From CF-72 sp051006215 (GTDB taxonomy: Bacteria; Chloroflexota; UBA6077; CF-72): a DNA stretch of 8,143 nt. The position numbers were made by a program, and so were the translations under genes. Location of the stretch: NCBI GenBank assembly GCA_051006215.1, contig JBPCIO010000264.1, forward strand, positions 1-8,143, written 5' to 3'. Below, piece by piece: positions 1 through 6,734 of the stretch. The stretch's first letter is position 1. Every line of letters starts with the position of its first letter. Below the pieces are notes generated by a model. It was given only the letters and a program-made list of their open reading frames with translations. It was not told the origin of the DNA and did not search any database.

Positions 1-492
1 CGCGACATGCGGCGCCTGGTGCTCCAGAAAGTGCGCGGCGCGCTCGGCAGCGTCGAAGACCGAACCATCGGCGTCCTGGGTTTGGCATTCAAGCCGAATA
101 CGGACGATCTGCGTGAGTCTCCGGCAGTCGAGATCATTCACTTGCTCAACTCTGAGGGCGCGCGGGTCAAGGCCTATGATCCGGCCGCCAACGAGGCCGC
201 TTCGGTGCTCCTGCCTGGGGTCGATCTGTGCTCGGACGCATACGCCGTCGCCGAAGGCGCGGATGCGCTGATTCTGATCACGCCCTGGAGTGAGTTCCGG
301 CGGCTGGACCTGGACCGTATTCGCAGGGCCATGAAGTACCCGTTGATGGTGGACGGTCGCAACTTGTACGACCCGGCTGAAATGGTTGCCAAGGGCTTTT
401 TCTACCAGGCCATAGGCCGCCCCAGCGTCGAACCAAGCCTGGACGTCCCCGTCCCCGCCCGCCACCCCGAGCCGCTCCTCTCCGCCCTCTAA
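1..492 (+). CDS. ugd: UDP-glucose 6-dehydrogenase, C-terminal part (5' end outside window)
   Basis: This enzyme family oxidises UDP-glucose to UDP-glucuronate with two NAD+, supplying precursors for capsule, exopolysaccharide or glycosylated lipids in the cytosol. The frame is open to the window edge, so the visible 163 codons are only the C-terminal third or so of a protein usually about 430-450 residues long. The N-terminal NAD-binding Rossmann domain and the catalytic-cysteine segment lie upstream. The visible part is the UDP-binding domain: GLAFKPNTDDLRESPA (Lys codon at 91-93, Arg codon at 112-114) is the family hallmark, followed by VKAYDPAA, an ITPWSEFRRLD segment and DGRNLYDP. The last ~25 residues are a proline-rich tail outside the domain. 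GDP-mannose and UDP-ManNAc dehydrogenases share the fold, but this pattern of motifs fits UDP-glucose dehydrogenase best. No clear terminator follows the stop codon. Confidence 0.93.
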   Translation, partial: RDMRRLVLQKVRGALGSVEDRTIGVLGLAFKPNTDDLRESPAVEIIHLLNSEGARVKAYDPAANEAASVLLPGVDLCSDAYAVAEGADALILITPWSEFRRLDLDRIRRAMKYPLMVDGRNLYDPAEMVAKGFFYQAIGRPSVEPSLDVPVPARHPEPLLSAL

Positions 493-1000
493 CAGCGTCG
501 CTCAGAATCGAACACGACAGTTGGCGCTTCTCAAGTCTTGGGCTGCGACCTGCCTGTCCGGCAGCCGCGGGCCTCAGCGCGCCCTACCAGCTGCGGAGAC
601 CCGCACGACGCGGGGGGTGGGTAGCCAGCCTGGCCTTCCGCTCTGCCAGACGTAGCGTCGATGGCAACGTACCGTCCGGGTACAAACTCGCTGACGCGAC
701 TGCCGCGGGCCAGGTAGCCAGTGCAATCCCGAACGATGCCATCGATGCGCGGATTGACGCAAACACTGCGCGGACGGCCACGCCGAGCCGAGGCCAGCCA
801 GCGGGGTGGGCGCGGGTACGGCAGCCCAGCCACGCTCCCCCTGCTCGCCGGGCGGAGCTCTCCAGGGCAAGCGTAGGCGCCGAGGCAGTCGGCCCACTTT
901 CCAGGCGAGAGGCAAGTTTGTTTTACCCACCCGATTTGATTGGGCGGGTGCTACCCAGCGTGAGGATGGATGCAATGCGCGTGCTGCGTAGAGTGGAGAC
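493..1000. other. Gene-poor gap of about 500 bp
   Basis: No open frame here has a recognisable domain together with a good start. A GTG-initiated minus-strand frame (531-833, 100 codons) is intact, but its protein is rich in Arg, Pro and Gly and matches nothing I know; high GC makes such frames common by chance. I looked for RNase P RNA, tmRNA and tRNA signatures on both strands and saw none. Small hairpins are present (for example 550-564 and 669-683) without T-tracts. The most organised element is the inverted repeat at 925-949. The rest could be decayed coding sequence or long untranslated leader. Confidence 0.5.
925..949. promoter_or_regulatory. Imperfect inverted repeat upstream of the HtrA-like gene
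   Basis: The left arm (ACCCACCCGAT, 925-935) and right arm (ATTGGGCGGGT, 939-949) can pair over 11 bp with one A-C mismatch and one G-T wobble around a 3-nt loop. It sits 51 bp before the ATG of the protease gene. A T-run lies before it (917-924) but none follows, so it does not look like an intrinsic terminator on the plus strand. An operator or a leader hairpin for the protease/LuxR operon is more likely. I could not place a convincing -35/-10 pair around it. Confidence 0.4.
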
Positions 1001-1900
1001 ATGTCCGAACTCACTAGTCTTTCGAATCAGCTCGCCGACGCGGTTCAGACCGCGGGCGCATGGACTATTCGCGTCCAGGGCCGCCGTGGACCACCCGCCT
1101 CCGGCATTGCGCTGGCCGCCGACCTGGTCCTGACCGCCGATCACGTCGTCGACCCATCTCGCGAAGAATCGCTCCGCATTGGGCTTCCGGACGGCTCCGA
1201 AGTCGGCGGCAGTGTGGTTGGTCGCGACGCCGCTACCGACCTGGCTATCCTGCGCGTCTCCTCGGGGTCGCTCAGCCCGGCTAAGGCGGCCGAGGGCGAT
1301 CCACGCACCGGCTCCCTGGCGCTCCTGGTCGGTCGCCCGGGCACCGAACCGAGCGCCAGCCTGGGACTGATCACCGGCCTCGCAGGGCCTGCTCGCACTC
1401 GTCGCGGCGGCTTGCTGGAGCGCTTCATCCAGGTCGACGCCGTGATGTACCCCGGCTTTTCCGGCGGTTCGCTCGTGAACGCCGAAGGCGCTGTCCTGGG
1501 CATGATCACCAGCGGCCTGGGTTTCGGTGGACCCGCCGTTGCCATCCCCTGGTCGGTGGCTTCCCAGTTGGCAGAGACGATCGGCAAACACGGCAAGGTC
1601 CCTCGCGGATACTTGGGCGTCGGTAGTCAGCCGGTGACCCTTTCGCCACAGGCCAAGGAGCTGACTGGCGGCCAGGACCGCGGACTGCTCGTGATCCAGG
1701 TCGCCGAGGGTGGCCCCGCGGCCGCGGCTGGCTTCCTGCAAGGCGATATCCTGGTCCGGTTGGATGGCACGCCCGTCGCCAACGCCGACGACCTCCAGGG
1801 TCTGCTGGGTCCGAATCGAGTCGGCAGCGCCCTGACCGCCGGGGTCATTCGGGGTGGCGAGCTTCGCGAGGTCAACCTGACCGTTGGCACACGCGACTAA
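1001..1900 (+). CDS. HtrA/DegP-like trypsin-type serine protease with one PDZ domain, no signal peptide
   Basis: This 299-residue protein has an S1C trypsin-like protease domain (about residues 15-195) and a C-terminal PDZ domain (about 203-297, beginning RGYLGVG). The catalytic triad is visible: His48 in TADHVV, Asp80 in TDLAILRV and Ser154 in GFSGGS, where the usual HtrA motif is GNSGGP. PDZ-bearing HtrA proteases normally degrade or refold damaged proteins in the envelope. Here the N-terminus (MSELTSLSNQLADAVQTA) is amphipathic, with no signal peptide or membrane segment, so the protein is predicted to be cytosolic. The only Shine-Dalgarno-like bases (GGAG, 995-998) are just 2 nt before the ATG, so initiation may be leaderless or weak. 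The LuxR-type gene starts 51 bp downstream, suggesting an operon. The protease assignment is firm; substrate and location are inferred. Confidence 0.9.
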   Translation: MSELTSLSNQLADAVQTAGAWTIRVQGRRGPPASGIALAADLVLTADHVVDPSREESLRIGLPDGSEVGGSVVGRDAATDLAILRVSSGSLSPAKAAEGDPRTGSLALLVGRPGTEPSASLGLITGLAGPARTRRGGLLERFIQVDAVMYPGFSGGSLVNAEGAVLGMITSGLGFGGPAVAIPWSVASQLAETIGKHGKVPRGYLGVGSQPVTLSPQAKELTGGQDRGLLVIQVAEGGPAAAAGFLQGDILVRLDGTPVANADDLQGLLGPNRVGSALTAGVIRGGELREVNLTVGTRD

Positions 1901-1939
1901 CGAGCTCCGCGCGGGGTGAAGGTGCGCACGAGGATACGC

Positions 1940-1944
1940 AAGGT
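1940..1944 (+). promoter_or_regulatory. Ribosome binding site of the LuxR-type gene
   Basis: AAGGT lies 7 nt before the ATG at 1952, which supports that start. There is no obvious promoter in the 51-bp gap after the protease gene, so the two genes are probably co-transcribed. Confidence 0.5.
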
Positions 1945-1951
1945 CTAGCTC

Positions 1952-2551
1952 ATGAGCAGCGTTACGATCCTGGCCACCTTGCCCAGCATTCGCCTCGGCC
2001 TGGCGGACATGCTGGCCAATCACGGCCACACCGTCTTGCCCGAGGACGAAGCCACAGACACCACCGTCTGGGTGCTTGATGCGCCCAGCACCGTGGCCTT
2101 GGACAGCCTGACCGCGCAGCGCTACTCGGATTCACCTCGAGCAGCGGTCGTCCTCTCGGACGATTCGGGCCAGCCGGCGCAGCTCGCGCGAGCGGGCCTG
2201 CGCGGCTGGGCCTGCCTGGCCCGCGACGTCGACGCCGATCAGCTCGATCTGGCCGTGCGCTCGGCTGAGGCGGGCCTGGTCCTGCTCGATCTGCCCCTGG
2301 CCGCACGTTCGCTCAGCGCGCCGGTTCCACTGGCCACGCGTCTACCCATGACTGAGCCGCTCACCGCACGCGAGCTGCAAGTGCTCCAGCTGGTGGCCCA
2401 GGGGCTGCCCAACAAGGGCATCGCTCGGCGCCTGGGCATCAGCGAAAACACGGCCAAATTCCACGTAGCCTCGCTGTGCGGCAAACTCGCCGCCTCCAGC
2501 CGCACCGAAGCCGTGACCATAGCCGCCCGTGGCGGTCTCATCCTGCTCTAG
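1952..2551 (+). CDS. LuxR/NarL-family transcriptional regulator with a degenerate receiver domain
   Basis: This 199-residue protein has the architecture of a NarL-type response regulator. The C-terminal LuxR helix-turn-helix (about residues 137-197) is textbook: LTARELQVLQLVAQGLPNKG, then IARRLGISENTAKFHVASL, KLAASSRTEAV and ARGGLI. The N-terminal ~120 residues follow a receiver layout, but key residues are missing. The metal-binding acidic pair after the first strand (normally a DD in VxIxDDH) is replaced by ATLPS, and the conserved Lys near GYLLKD is lost in GWACLARD. Asp43 in VWVLDAP sits where the phosphoacceptor would be. Canonical Mg-dependent phosphorylation therefore looks unlikely, and activity may be controlled by partner binding or ligand. 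No histidine kinase is in the window; its partner may be the protease encoded just upstream. Confidence 0.88.
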   Translation: MSSVTILATLPSIRLGLADMLANHGHTVLPEDEATDTTVWVLDAPSTVALDSLTAQRYSDSPRAAVVLSDDSGQPAQLARAGLRGWACLARDVDADQLDLAVRSAEAGLVLLDLPLAARSLSAPVPLATRLPMTEPLTARELQVLQLVAQGLPNKGIARRLGISENTAKFHVASLCGKLAASSRTEAVTIAARGGLILL

Positions 2552-2576
2552 AGGCCGGCGGCCCTGGTGGGCCTGC
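2552..2576. terminator. GC-rich inverted repeats between convergent genes
   Basis: The 25 bp between the stop codons of the LuxR-type and uracil glycosylase genes contain AGGCC (2552-2556) facing GGCCT (2570-2574), and the tighter GGCC-GGC-GGCC hairpin inside. No T-tract flanks either side, so it could act at most as a weak bidirectional terminator or rely on Rho. Confidence 0.3.
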
Positions 2577-3260
2577 TCATTGCGCCAACCTGGCTGTCTC
2601 GAGCTCTTGCGCGCGCGCAAAGATGGCGTCGAACATCGCCAGGGTGAGCTTGCGGGTAAACGTGTTCTGCTGACTCGGGTGATACGAGCACAACAGCGCG
2701 CGTCCATCCGGCAGGACTACCTCCACGCCGTGACCGAACACCGGCCCGCGCCTGAGCCCGCTTAGCCGCGCAACGCCGTCAAACGCGAATTTTCCCAGGC
2801 ACACGATCACCTTCACGTTGGGCAGCAACCGCAGCTCGCGAGCCAGATACGGCAGGCAAGTGTCGCGCTCCCCGAGCGTCGGGCGGTTCTGGGGAGGCGC
2901 GCAGCGAACACACGCACTCACATAGGCGCCGCTGAGCCGCAGTCCGTCGTCTCGACGTTCGCTGGTTGGCTGGTTGGCGTACCCGGCGCGGTGCAGGGCT
3001 CCAAACAGCCAATCGCCAGACCGATCGCCCGTAAAAATTCGGCCGGTGCGATTGCCCCCGTGCGCTGCCGGGGCCAGACCGACCATCAAGAGCGTTGCGG
3101 CCGGATCGCCGAAGCCCGTCAGCGGCCGAGCCCAGTACTCGGAGTCCGTATATGCCGCCCGCTTTTCGCGCCCAACCTGTTGTCGCCAGGCGACCAGCCG
3201 CTCGCAGTTGCAGCATCCGACGATCTCCGCGTTGAGGCGTTCGAACGAGTCGGTCTGCAT
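2577..3260 (-). CDS. udgB: Type-5 uracil-DNA glycosylase (UDGb, iron-sulfur)
   Basis: Family 5 glycosylases remove uracil, and some other deaminated bases, from DNA to start base-excision repair. With the start at 3260 the protein has 227 residues. Motif 1 is GLAPAAHGGNRTG (residues 61-73), the family-5 form that lacks the polar catalytic residue of other UDG families, followed by GRIFTGD. Motif 2 is HPSQQNTFT (194-202). Four cysteines fit the [4Fe-4S] ligands: Cys16 and Cys19 (CCNC), Cys120 (RCAPP) and Cys135. The frame extends to an ATG at 3332, but that would overlap the divergent gene and adds residues without family resemblance, so I chose 3260, although no strong Shine-Dalgarno precedes it. 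The gene is divergent from the phosphorylase-like gene with about 40 bp between, and no SOS box is visible there. Confidence 0.92.
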   Translation of the reverse strand: MQTDSFERLNAEIVGCCNCERLVAWRQQVGREKRAAYTDSEYWARPLTGFGDPAATLLMVGLAPAAHGGNRTGRIFTGDRSGDWLFGALHRAGYANQPTSERRDDGLRLSGAYVSACVRCAPPQNRPTLGERDTCLPYLARELRLLPNVKVIVCLGKFAFDGVARLSGLRRGPVFGHGVEVVLPDGRALLCSYHPSQQNTFTRKLTLAMFDAIFARAQELETARLAQ

Positions 3261-3300
3261 GTCCGAGTTCAGGCTAGCAACCTGGGTTACCCTCTGACGT

Positions 3301-5127
3301 ATGGCCGGGAAAGGCGAAATAGACCTTTTCATGCGCTCCTACGAAACGCTGTTGCGCAGCACCGGAGAAGTGCGGGTGGCCGGGCTGATGGAGCCGTACC
3401 TGGCCATGGAGCCTACCCTGCACGGGCGCGCCCGTGACCAGAGGCCAGACCCCGCGGCGCTGACGTACGTCGGACTGCGGCTGCCGCCATGCATGCCGAA
3501 TGTGAGGCTGGTGCTCCTGAGTACATCGGTGGAGTCGATCCAATCTCGCGGCTACGATCTGGCCGACTGGCAGCCGCAGACCTCACCCGCCCGCCGGCGG
3601 CGTCAGCTTTACGATGGCGGCGAGCGCGTCGCGATCCTGGTCAGTAGTCCGACCGATCTGGATGATCTCATTCCGACTTTGGTCGCCTACGAGATCGAGT
3701 GGAACAAAGGCTACGAACTGTTCAACCGCGATGCCTCGCTGCGGCGGCTGGTGGAACAAGCCGCCGAGAACGGAGCCCGGCCGGGCGACGAAGAGCGTGT
3801 CCGCGAAGCCCTGGGCCTCAGTCCCGAAGAGCTTTCCCGCCTGTCGATTGTGTGGCAGGGGCGTGCCTGGCAATTCTTGGCCCGCATGGCCGAGCGTCGC
3901 AAGAAAATTGCCGTCCGCATGCTGGGCGGTTCATGGAATGACTACGAGCGTGCTTCGCAGCAATGGTGGGACTGTATCGCGCTGCCCGAGTATTCGCACC
4001 GACGCTACGCGGCTGTCGAGCGCTGGTACGACTACGTCGCCGACAACGTGCCCCCGGATCTGAGTCAGCGCCCGATCTACTTCGTTTCCAGCAACATGCA
4101 CAGCCTGGTCAATCTGCTCTCGGGTTCGGCTCAAGCGCGCCAGAGCGAGATCATCGACTACGTGCAGGGCTCCGGCAGTGACTTGCTGCGCGCCGAGTAC
4201 GAGGCAATCACGGCCGATCGCGTGCGCAGCAGCATGGAAAATTTCTTGTACTACGCCGCCAAGAAATATCTCACCGACGCTCGCAATGTCGATGCCGCCG
4301 CGCTGTTCGCTGGCGAAGAACGTGCCACGGGCATGAGCACCATCCGCGTCCCGCTTGGGCCTGATGTTGACGCCCAGGTCATCGAGCTCAACAAGCTGCG
4401 CCCGTCGCGGCTGGACCGCCGCCTTGGCGATCTGCCAGCCCTCGACCGACTCGCTGGTAGCGACGCGCTGATCTTGAACATCGACTATCCGTTGGGCCAG
4501 ACTGGCTATTTCCTGCAGCAAGCGCTAGCGCGCAACGTCGGCGCGCTGCTCGGGCTGTACGTCATGGGCAAGGGCGCAACGCTCACCGGACGCGTCGGCG
4601 ACATCTTGCTCTGCAACATCGTGGCAGACGAGCGAACCGGCACCACCTACCTTCTGCACAACTGCTTCAACGCCGAAGACGTCGAGCGCTACCTGGTCTA
4701 CGGCACCGCGCTCGACAATCAGCGGGCCGCCAGCACGCGCGGCACGTTCCTCCAGAACTGGGGCTACCTGGACTCTCTGCATCGGGCAGGCAATAACCTG
4801 GTCGAGATGGAAGCCGGTCCCTATCTCGAGGCCTTCACCGAGTTGATGCTGCCCGAGCGTGCGCCGCACGGTGAGATGGTCAACCTGGTGGGCGCACCCG
4901 TCGACCTGGGGTTCGTGCACTATGCATCGGACACGCCGTACAGCAAAGGGCAGACGCTTGGCGACCGCAACCTGAGCTACTTCGGCATGGATTCGACCTA
5001 CGCTGCGGCTCTGGCCATCGCTCGACGCATTCTGAACTGCGAAGTCGCGCGCCTGTCGTCGATCGAGCCAGCCGCAACGCCCGAGCGCACCTCGCACGCC
5101 GCCCAACCCGTCGCGCTGGCCCGATAG
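3301..5127 (+). CDS. Uncharacterised 608-residue protein with nucleoside phosphorylase-like C-terminal half
   Basis: I do not know a characterised homologue. I recall a conserved bacterial family with this C-terminal pattern, possibly catalogued as DUF6909, but cannot verify it. Residues ~1-370 are a soluble, charged, mostly helical-looking domain I cannot assign. Residues ~380-585 resemble the purine nucleoside phosphorylase/AMP nucleosidase superfamily: LILNIDYPLGQTGY (390-403), GKGATLTGRVGD (423-434), VEMEAG (501-506), like the ribose-binding MEXE segment, and YASDTP (541-546), like the SD motif carrying the catalytic Asp. FGMDSTYA (561-568) follows. An N-glycosidase or phosphorylase acting on a nucleoside or nucleotide is my inference. 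An in-frame TGA at 3295-3297 makes 3301 the earliest ATG; Met11 at 3331 is an alternative. Neither has a clear Shine-Dalgarno. No signal peptide or membrane helix is visible. Confidence 0.7.
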   Translation: MAGKGEIDLFMRSYETLLRSTGEVRVAGLMEPYLAMEPTLHGRARDQRPDPAALTYVGLRLPPCMPNVRLVLLSTSVESIQSRGYDLADWQPQTSPARRRRQLYDGGERVAILVSSPTDLDDLIPTLVAYEIEWNKGYELFNRDASLRRLVEQAAENGARPGDEERVREALGLSPEELSRLSIVWQGRAWQFLARMAERRKKIAVRMLGGSWNDYERASQQWWDCIALPEYSHRRYAAVERWYDYVADNVPPDLSQRPIYFVSSNMHSLVNLLSGSAQARQSEIIDYVQGSGSDLLRAEYEAITADRVRSSMENFLYYAAKKYLTDARNVDAAALFAGEERATGMSTIRVPLGPDVDAQVIELNKLRPSRLDRRLGDLPALDRLAGSDALILNIDYPLGQTGYFLQQALARNVGALLGLYVMGKGATLTGRVGDILLCNIVADERTGTTYLLHNCFNAEDVERYLVYGTALDNQRAASTRGTFLQNWGYLDSLHRAGNNLVEMEAGPYLEAFTELMLPERAPHGEMVNLVGAPVDLGFVHYASDTPYSKGQTLGDRNLSYFGMDSTYAAALAIARRILNCEVARLSSIEPAATPERTSHAAQPVALAR

Positions 5128-5158
5128 CCCGTGTCGCGAGGGCTCGATCGAGGCGCCC
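5126..5158. terminator. Possible hairpins between convergent genes
   Basis: Between the convergent phosphorylase-like and LysM-C39 genes, AGCCC (5126-5130, overlapping the stop codon) can pair with GGGCT (5140-5144). A second palindrome, CTCGATCGAG, lies at 5143-5152. There is no T-tract, so terminator function is only a guess. Confidence 0.22.
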
Positions 5159-5165
5159 GCTAGGG

Positions 5166-6677
5166 CTAACGACCGACTGCCACTGCAGCGTACGCGTAGC
5201 GCTGGTCGCTGGCGTTCATCGCTACGCGTAATGTGGCGCTGCTGATCACGCGGTCCCAGCCCAGCCCGTCGATATCGATGGGGTCGTTATACAGAAACCC
5301 GTCGCCGGCCACGCCGGTGACAAGGATGTAGTGATCGCCGAAGTAGTACACGCCACCACGACCAGGCAGCGATCGATAGCGCACCTGCACGATCACCGGG
5401 TGGCCCTGCTGAATGTGCGCGCGGATGTCGTCCAGGCTCCACCGCCGCAAGCCGCCTGTTTCGTCCCGCAGATCCATGGCGGCCAGCCCGTTTTGCTGCA
5501 CCACCTGGGCCAGCGCCGTGATGAGCGTGCCCACGCCGTTGCCGTACATGTGCTGCGCGTCAAGCGCCGACACACGCAGCTGGGGCGCCGACACCGAGAC
5601 GCCAAAGGCCTCCAACGCCATACCCGCCGCGGTCGGCCCACAGTTTGCCGCGGCATACGGGCTCCCGTCGAGTTGCGAACGGTACGGCGCGAAGACGTGC
5701 GAAATATCCATAGCGGTGTCGGTCGGGTACGCCTGAGGCAGTTCGCGCGCCGGTGGGGCTTTGCCGATGTCAAGATCGACGGACGCCACCCAGCCGGTCA
5801 TGGCCTGCCGGGTATGACCGTCACCTGCGTCCCGGACCTGGATCCGGCCATTCCCGTATCCATCCAGACGCTCGAGGTGAGCTCCAGCCGGCAACTGGTC
5901 CAGCGTCGAGCTGTCGCGCGCTGCCGTCTTGTACAGATTGGTCGGTCTCTGCGATCGCAACCAACCTGCCCCGAGGAGGGCTTCGATGTTGTCGGGCAGA
6001 GCCACCGCTGGGCCGCTCACCGCGGCGTCCTGTTCGGCATTGGGCGCACCAGGCGTAACCACGCCGGTGGTGTCGCGAGACGCTACCAATGGGCGACCGC
6101 CAGGCAGGAAGATGTCTGTGCCGGCCTGGATTTGATTGGCATCGCCGAGCTGGTTCGAGCCAACGATCGCTTGAAGCTCCACGCCATAGCGGTTGGCGAC
6201 ATCCGCCAGACGATCGCCCGGCTCGATCGTGTACAGCACGCCATCCGCAACCGGAATGACCAGGTCTTGGCCGACCAGCAGCAAGTCCGGGTCGCTCATG
6301 TCATTGGCCCACACGATGGTCTCGGGCCGCAGCTGATAGTGCTCGGCGATTTGCCAGAGAACTTCACCTGCCAGGACGGTGTGATGCACCAGGCCCGAGC
6401 GGCGGGGCGGCTCCGCGGGAGGCACGACTATCCCAGCGAACGGCGACGATTCTGCGGCAACGTCGGTCGCCTGCGGTGGTGGCAGTGCGGCCAGCGTGGG
6501 CTCGGGCGCGCTCGCAGCCGCCTGGGGTGGCGGCTCAGGCGGCGCAGCGGCCGGGCCCGTACCACTCGGCGACGATGCCAGGCCCCATATCCCGGCCGCG
6601 CTCAGCAGGACCACCCCGGCGACCGCTACTAGCCAGCGTCGGCGTGTGAGCGCAATCTGTCGCACACGGTCGCGCAT
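5166..6677 (-). CDS. Membrane-anchored LysM / SH3 / C39-family cysteine peptidase
   Basis: This 503-residue protein probably acts outside the membrane at the cell wall. Order of parts: basic N-terminus with one hydrophobic segment (about 15-35, after TRRRW; anchor or uncleaved signal); a low-complexity Pro/Ala linker (about 36-92); two LysM domains that bind N-acetylglucosamine polymers (about 97-142 and 147-192, the second with YTIEPGDRLADVANRYGV); a second linker; an SH3-like domain (about 238-302); and a papain-like C39_2 peptidase domain (about 325-500). The likely triad is Cys346 (AANCGPTAAGM, the only cysteine), His449 (GDHYILVTGV) and Asp465 (YNDP); Gln335 may form the oxyanion hole. 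The substrate is unknown: peptidoglycan cross-bridges or secreted proteins are possible. The start at 6677 precedes the hydrophobic segment, as expected. plsC ends 57 bp upstream on the same strand, so co-transcription is likely. Confidence 0.85.
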   Translation of the reverse strand: MRDRVRQIALTRRRWLVAVAGVVLLSAAGIWGLASSPSGTGPAAAPPEPPPQAAASAPEPTLAALPPPQATDVAAESSPFAGIVVPPAEPPRRSGLVHHTVLAGEVLWQIAEHYQLRPETIVWANDMSDPDLLLVGQDLVIPVADGVLYTIEPGDRLADVANRYGVELQAIVGSNQLGDANQIQAGTDIFLPGGRPLVASRDTTGVVTPGAPNAEQDAAVSGPAVALPDNIEALLGAGWLRSQRPTNLYKTAARDSSTLDQLPAGAHLERLDGYGNGRIQVRDAGDGHTRQAMTGWVASVDLDIGKAPPARELPQAYPTDTAMDISHVFAPYRSQLDGSPYAAANCGPTAAGMALEAFGVSVSAPQLRVSALDAQHMYGNGVGTLITALAQVVQQNGLAAMDLRDETGGLRRWSLDDIRAHIQQGHPVIVQVRYRSLPGRGGVYYFGDHYILVTGVAGDGFLYNDPIDIDGLGWDRVISSATLRVAMNASDQRYAYAAVAVGR

Positions 6678-6734
6678 CTCGCCCGGCCCACTATGCCAGC
6701 CGGACGTCGCTCGGGACCAGCCCTCAGAAGGCGA

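Noticed and set aside
678..687. Two 10-mers (GGGTACAAAC, ACCCACCCGA) shared between the 493-1000 gap and the hairpin at 8082-8101
   Set aside because: The matches are short, lie in different contexts and order, and are compatible with chance in GC-rich sequence.
923..2029. 368-codon open frame on the minus strand
   Set aside because: It is the antisense shadow of the protease gene. Its protein is low-complexity (Gln, Ala, Gly, His), and the plus-strand frame has a clear trypsin/PDZ match.
3238..3247. Palindrome CGTTCGAACG near the start of the uracil glycosylase gene as an SOS box
   Set aside because: The half-sites are in reverse order without the 4-bp spacer (GTTCGAAC rather than GAAC-N4-GTTC), and it lies inside the coding region.
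3261..3332. N-terminal extension of the uracil glycosylase to the ATG at 3332
   Set aside because: It would overlap the start of the divergent gene and adds residues without resemblance to the family; the ATG at 3260 gives a normal family length.
3931..5106. Two long minus-strand frames inside the 608-residue gene (3931-4521 and 4525-5106)
   Set aside because: Both are antisense to a frame with conserved motifs and resemble no known protein.
5331..6632. 433-codon open frame on the plus strand
   Set aside because: It lies antisense to the LysM-C39 gene, whose domains are unmistakable. Its composition (Arg, His, Gln rich) is typical of GC-rich shadows.
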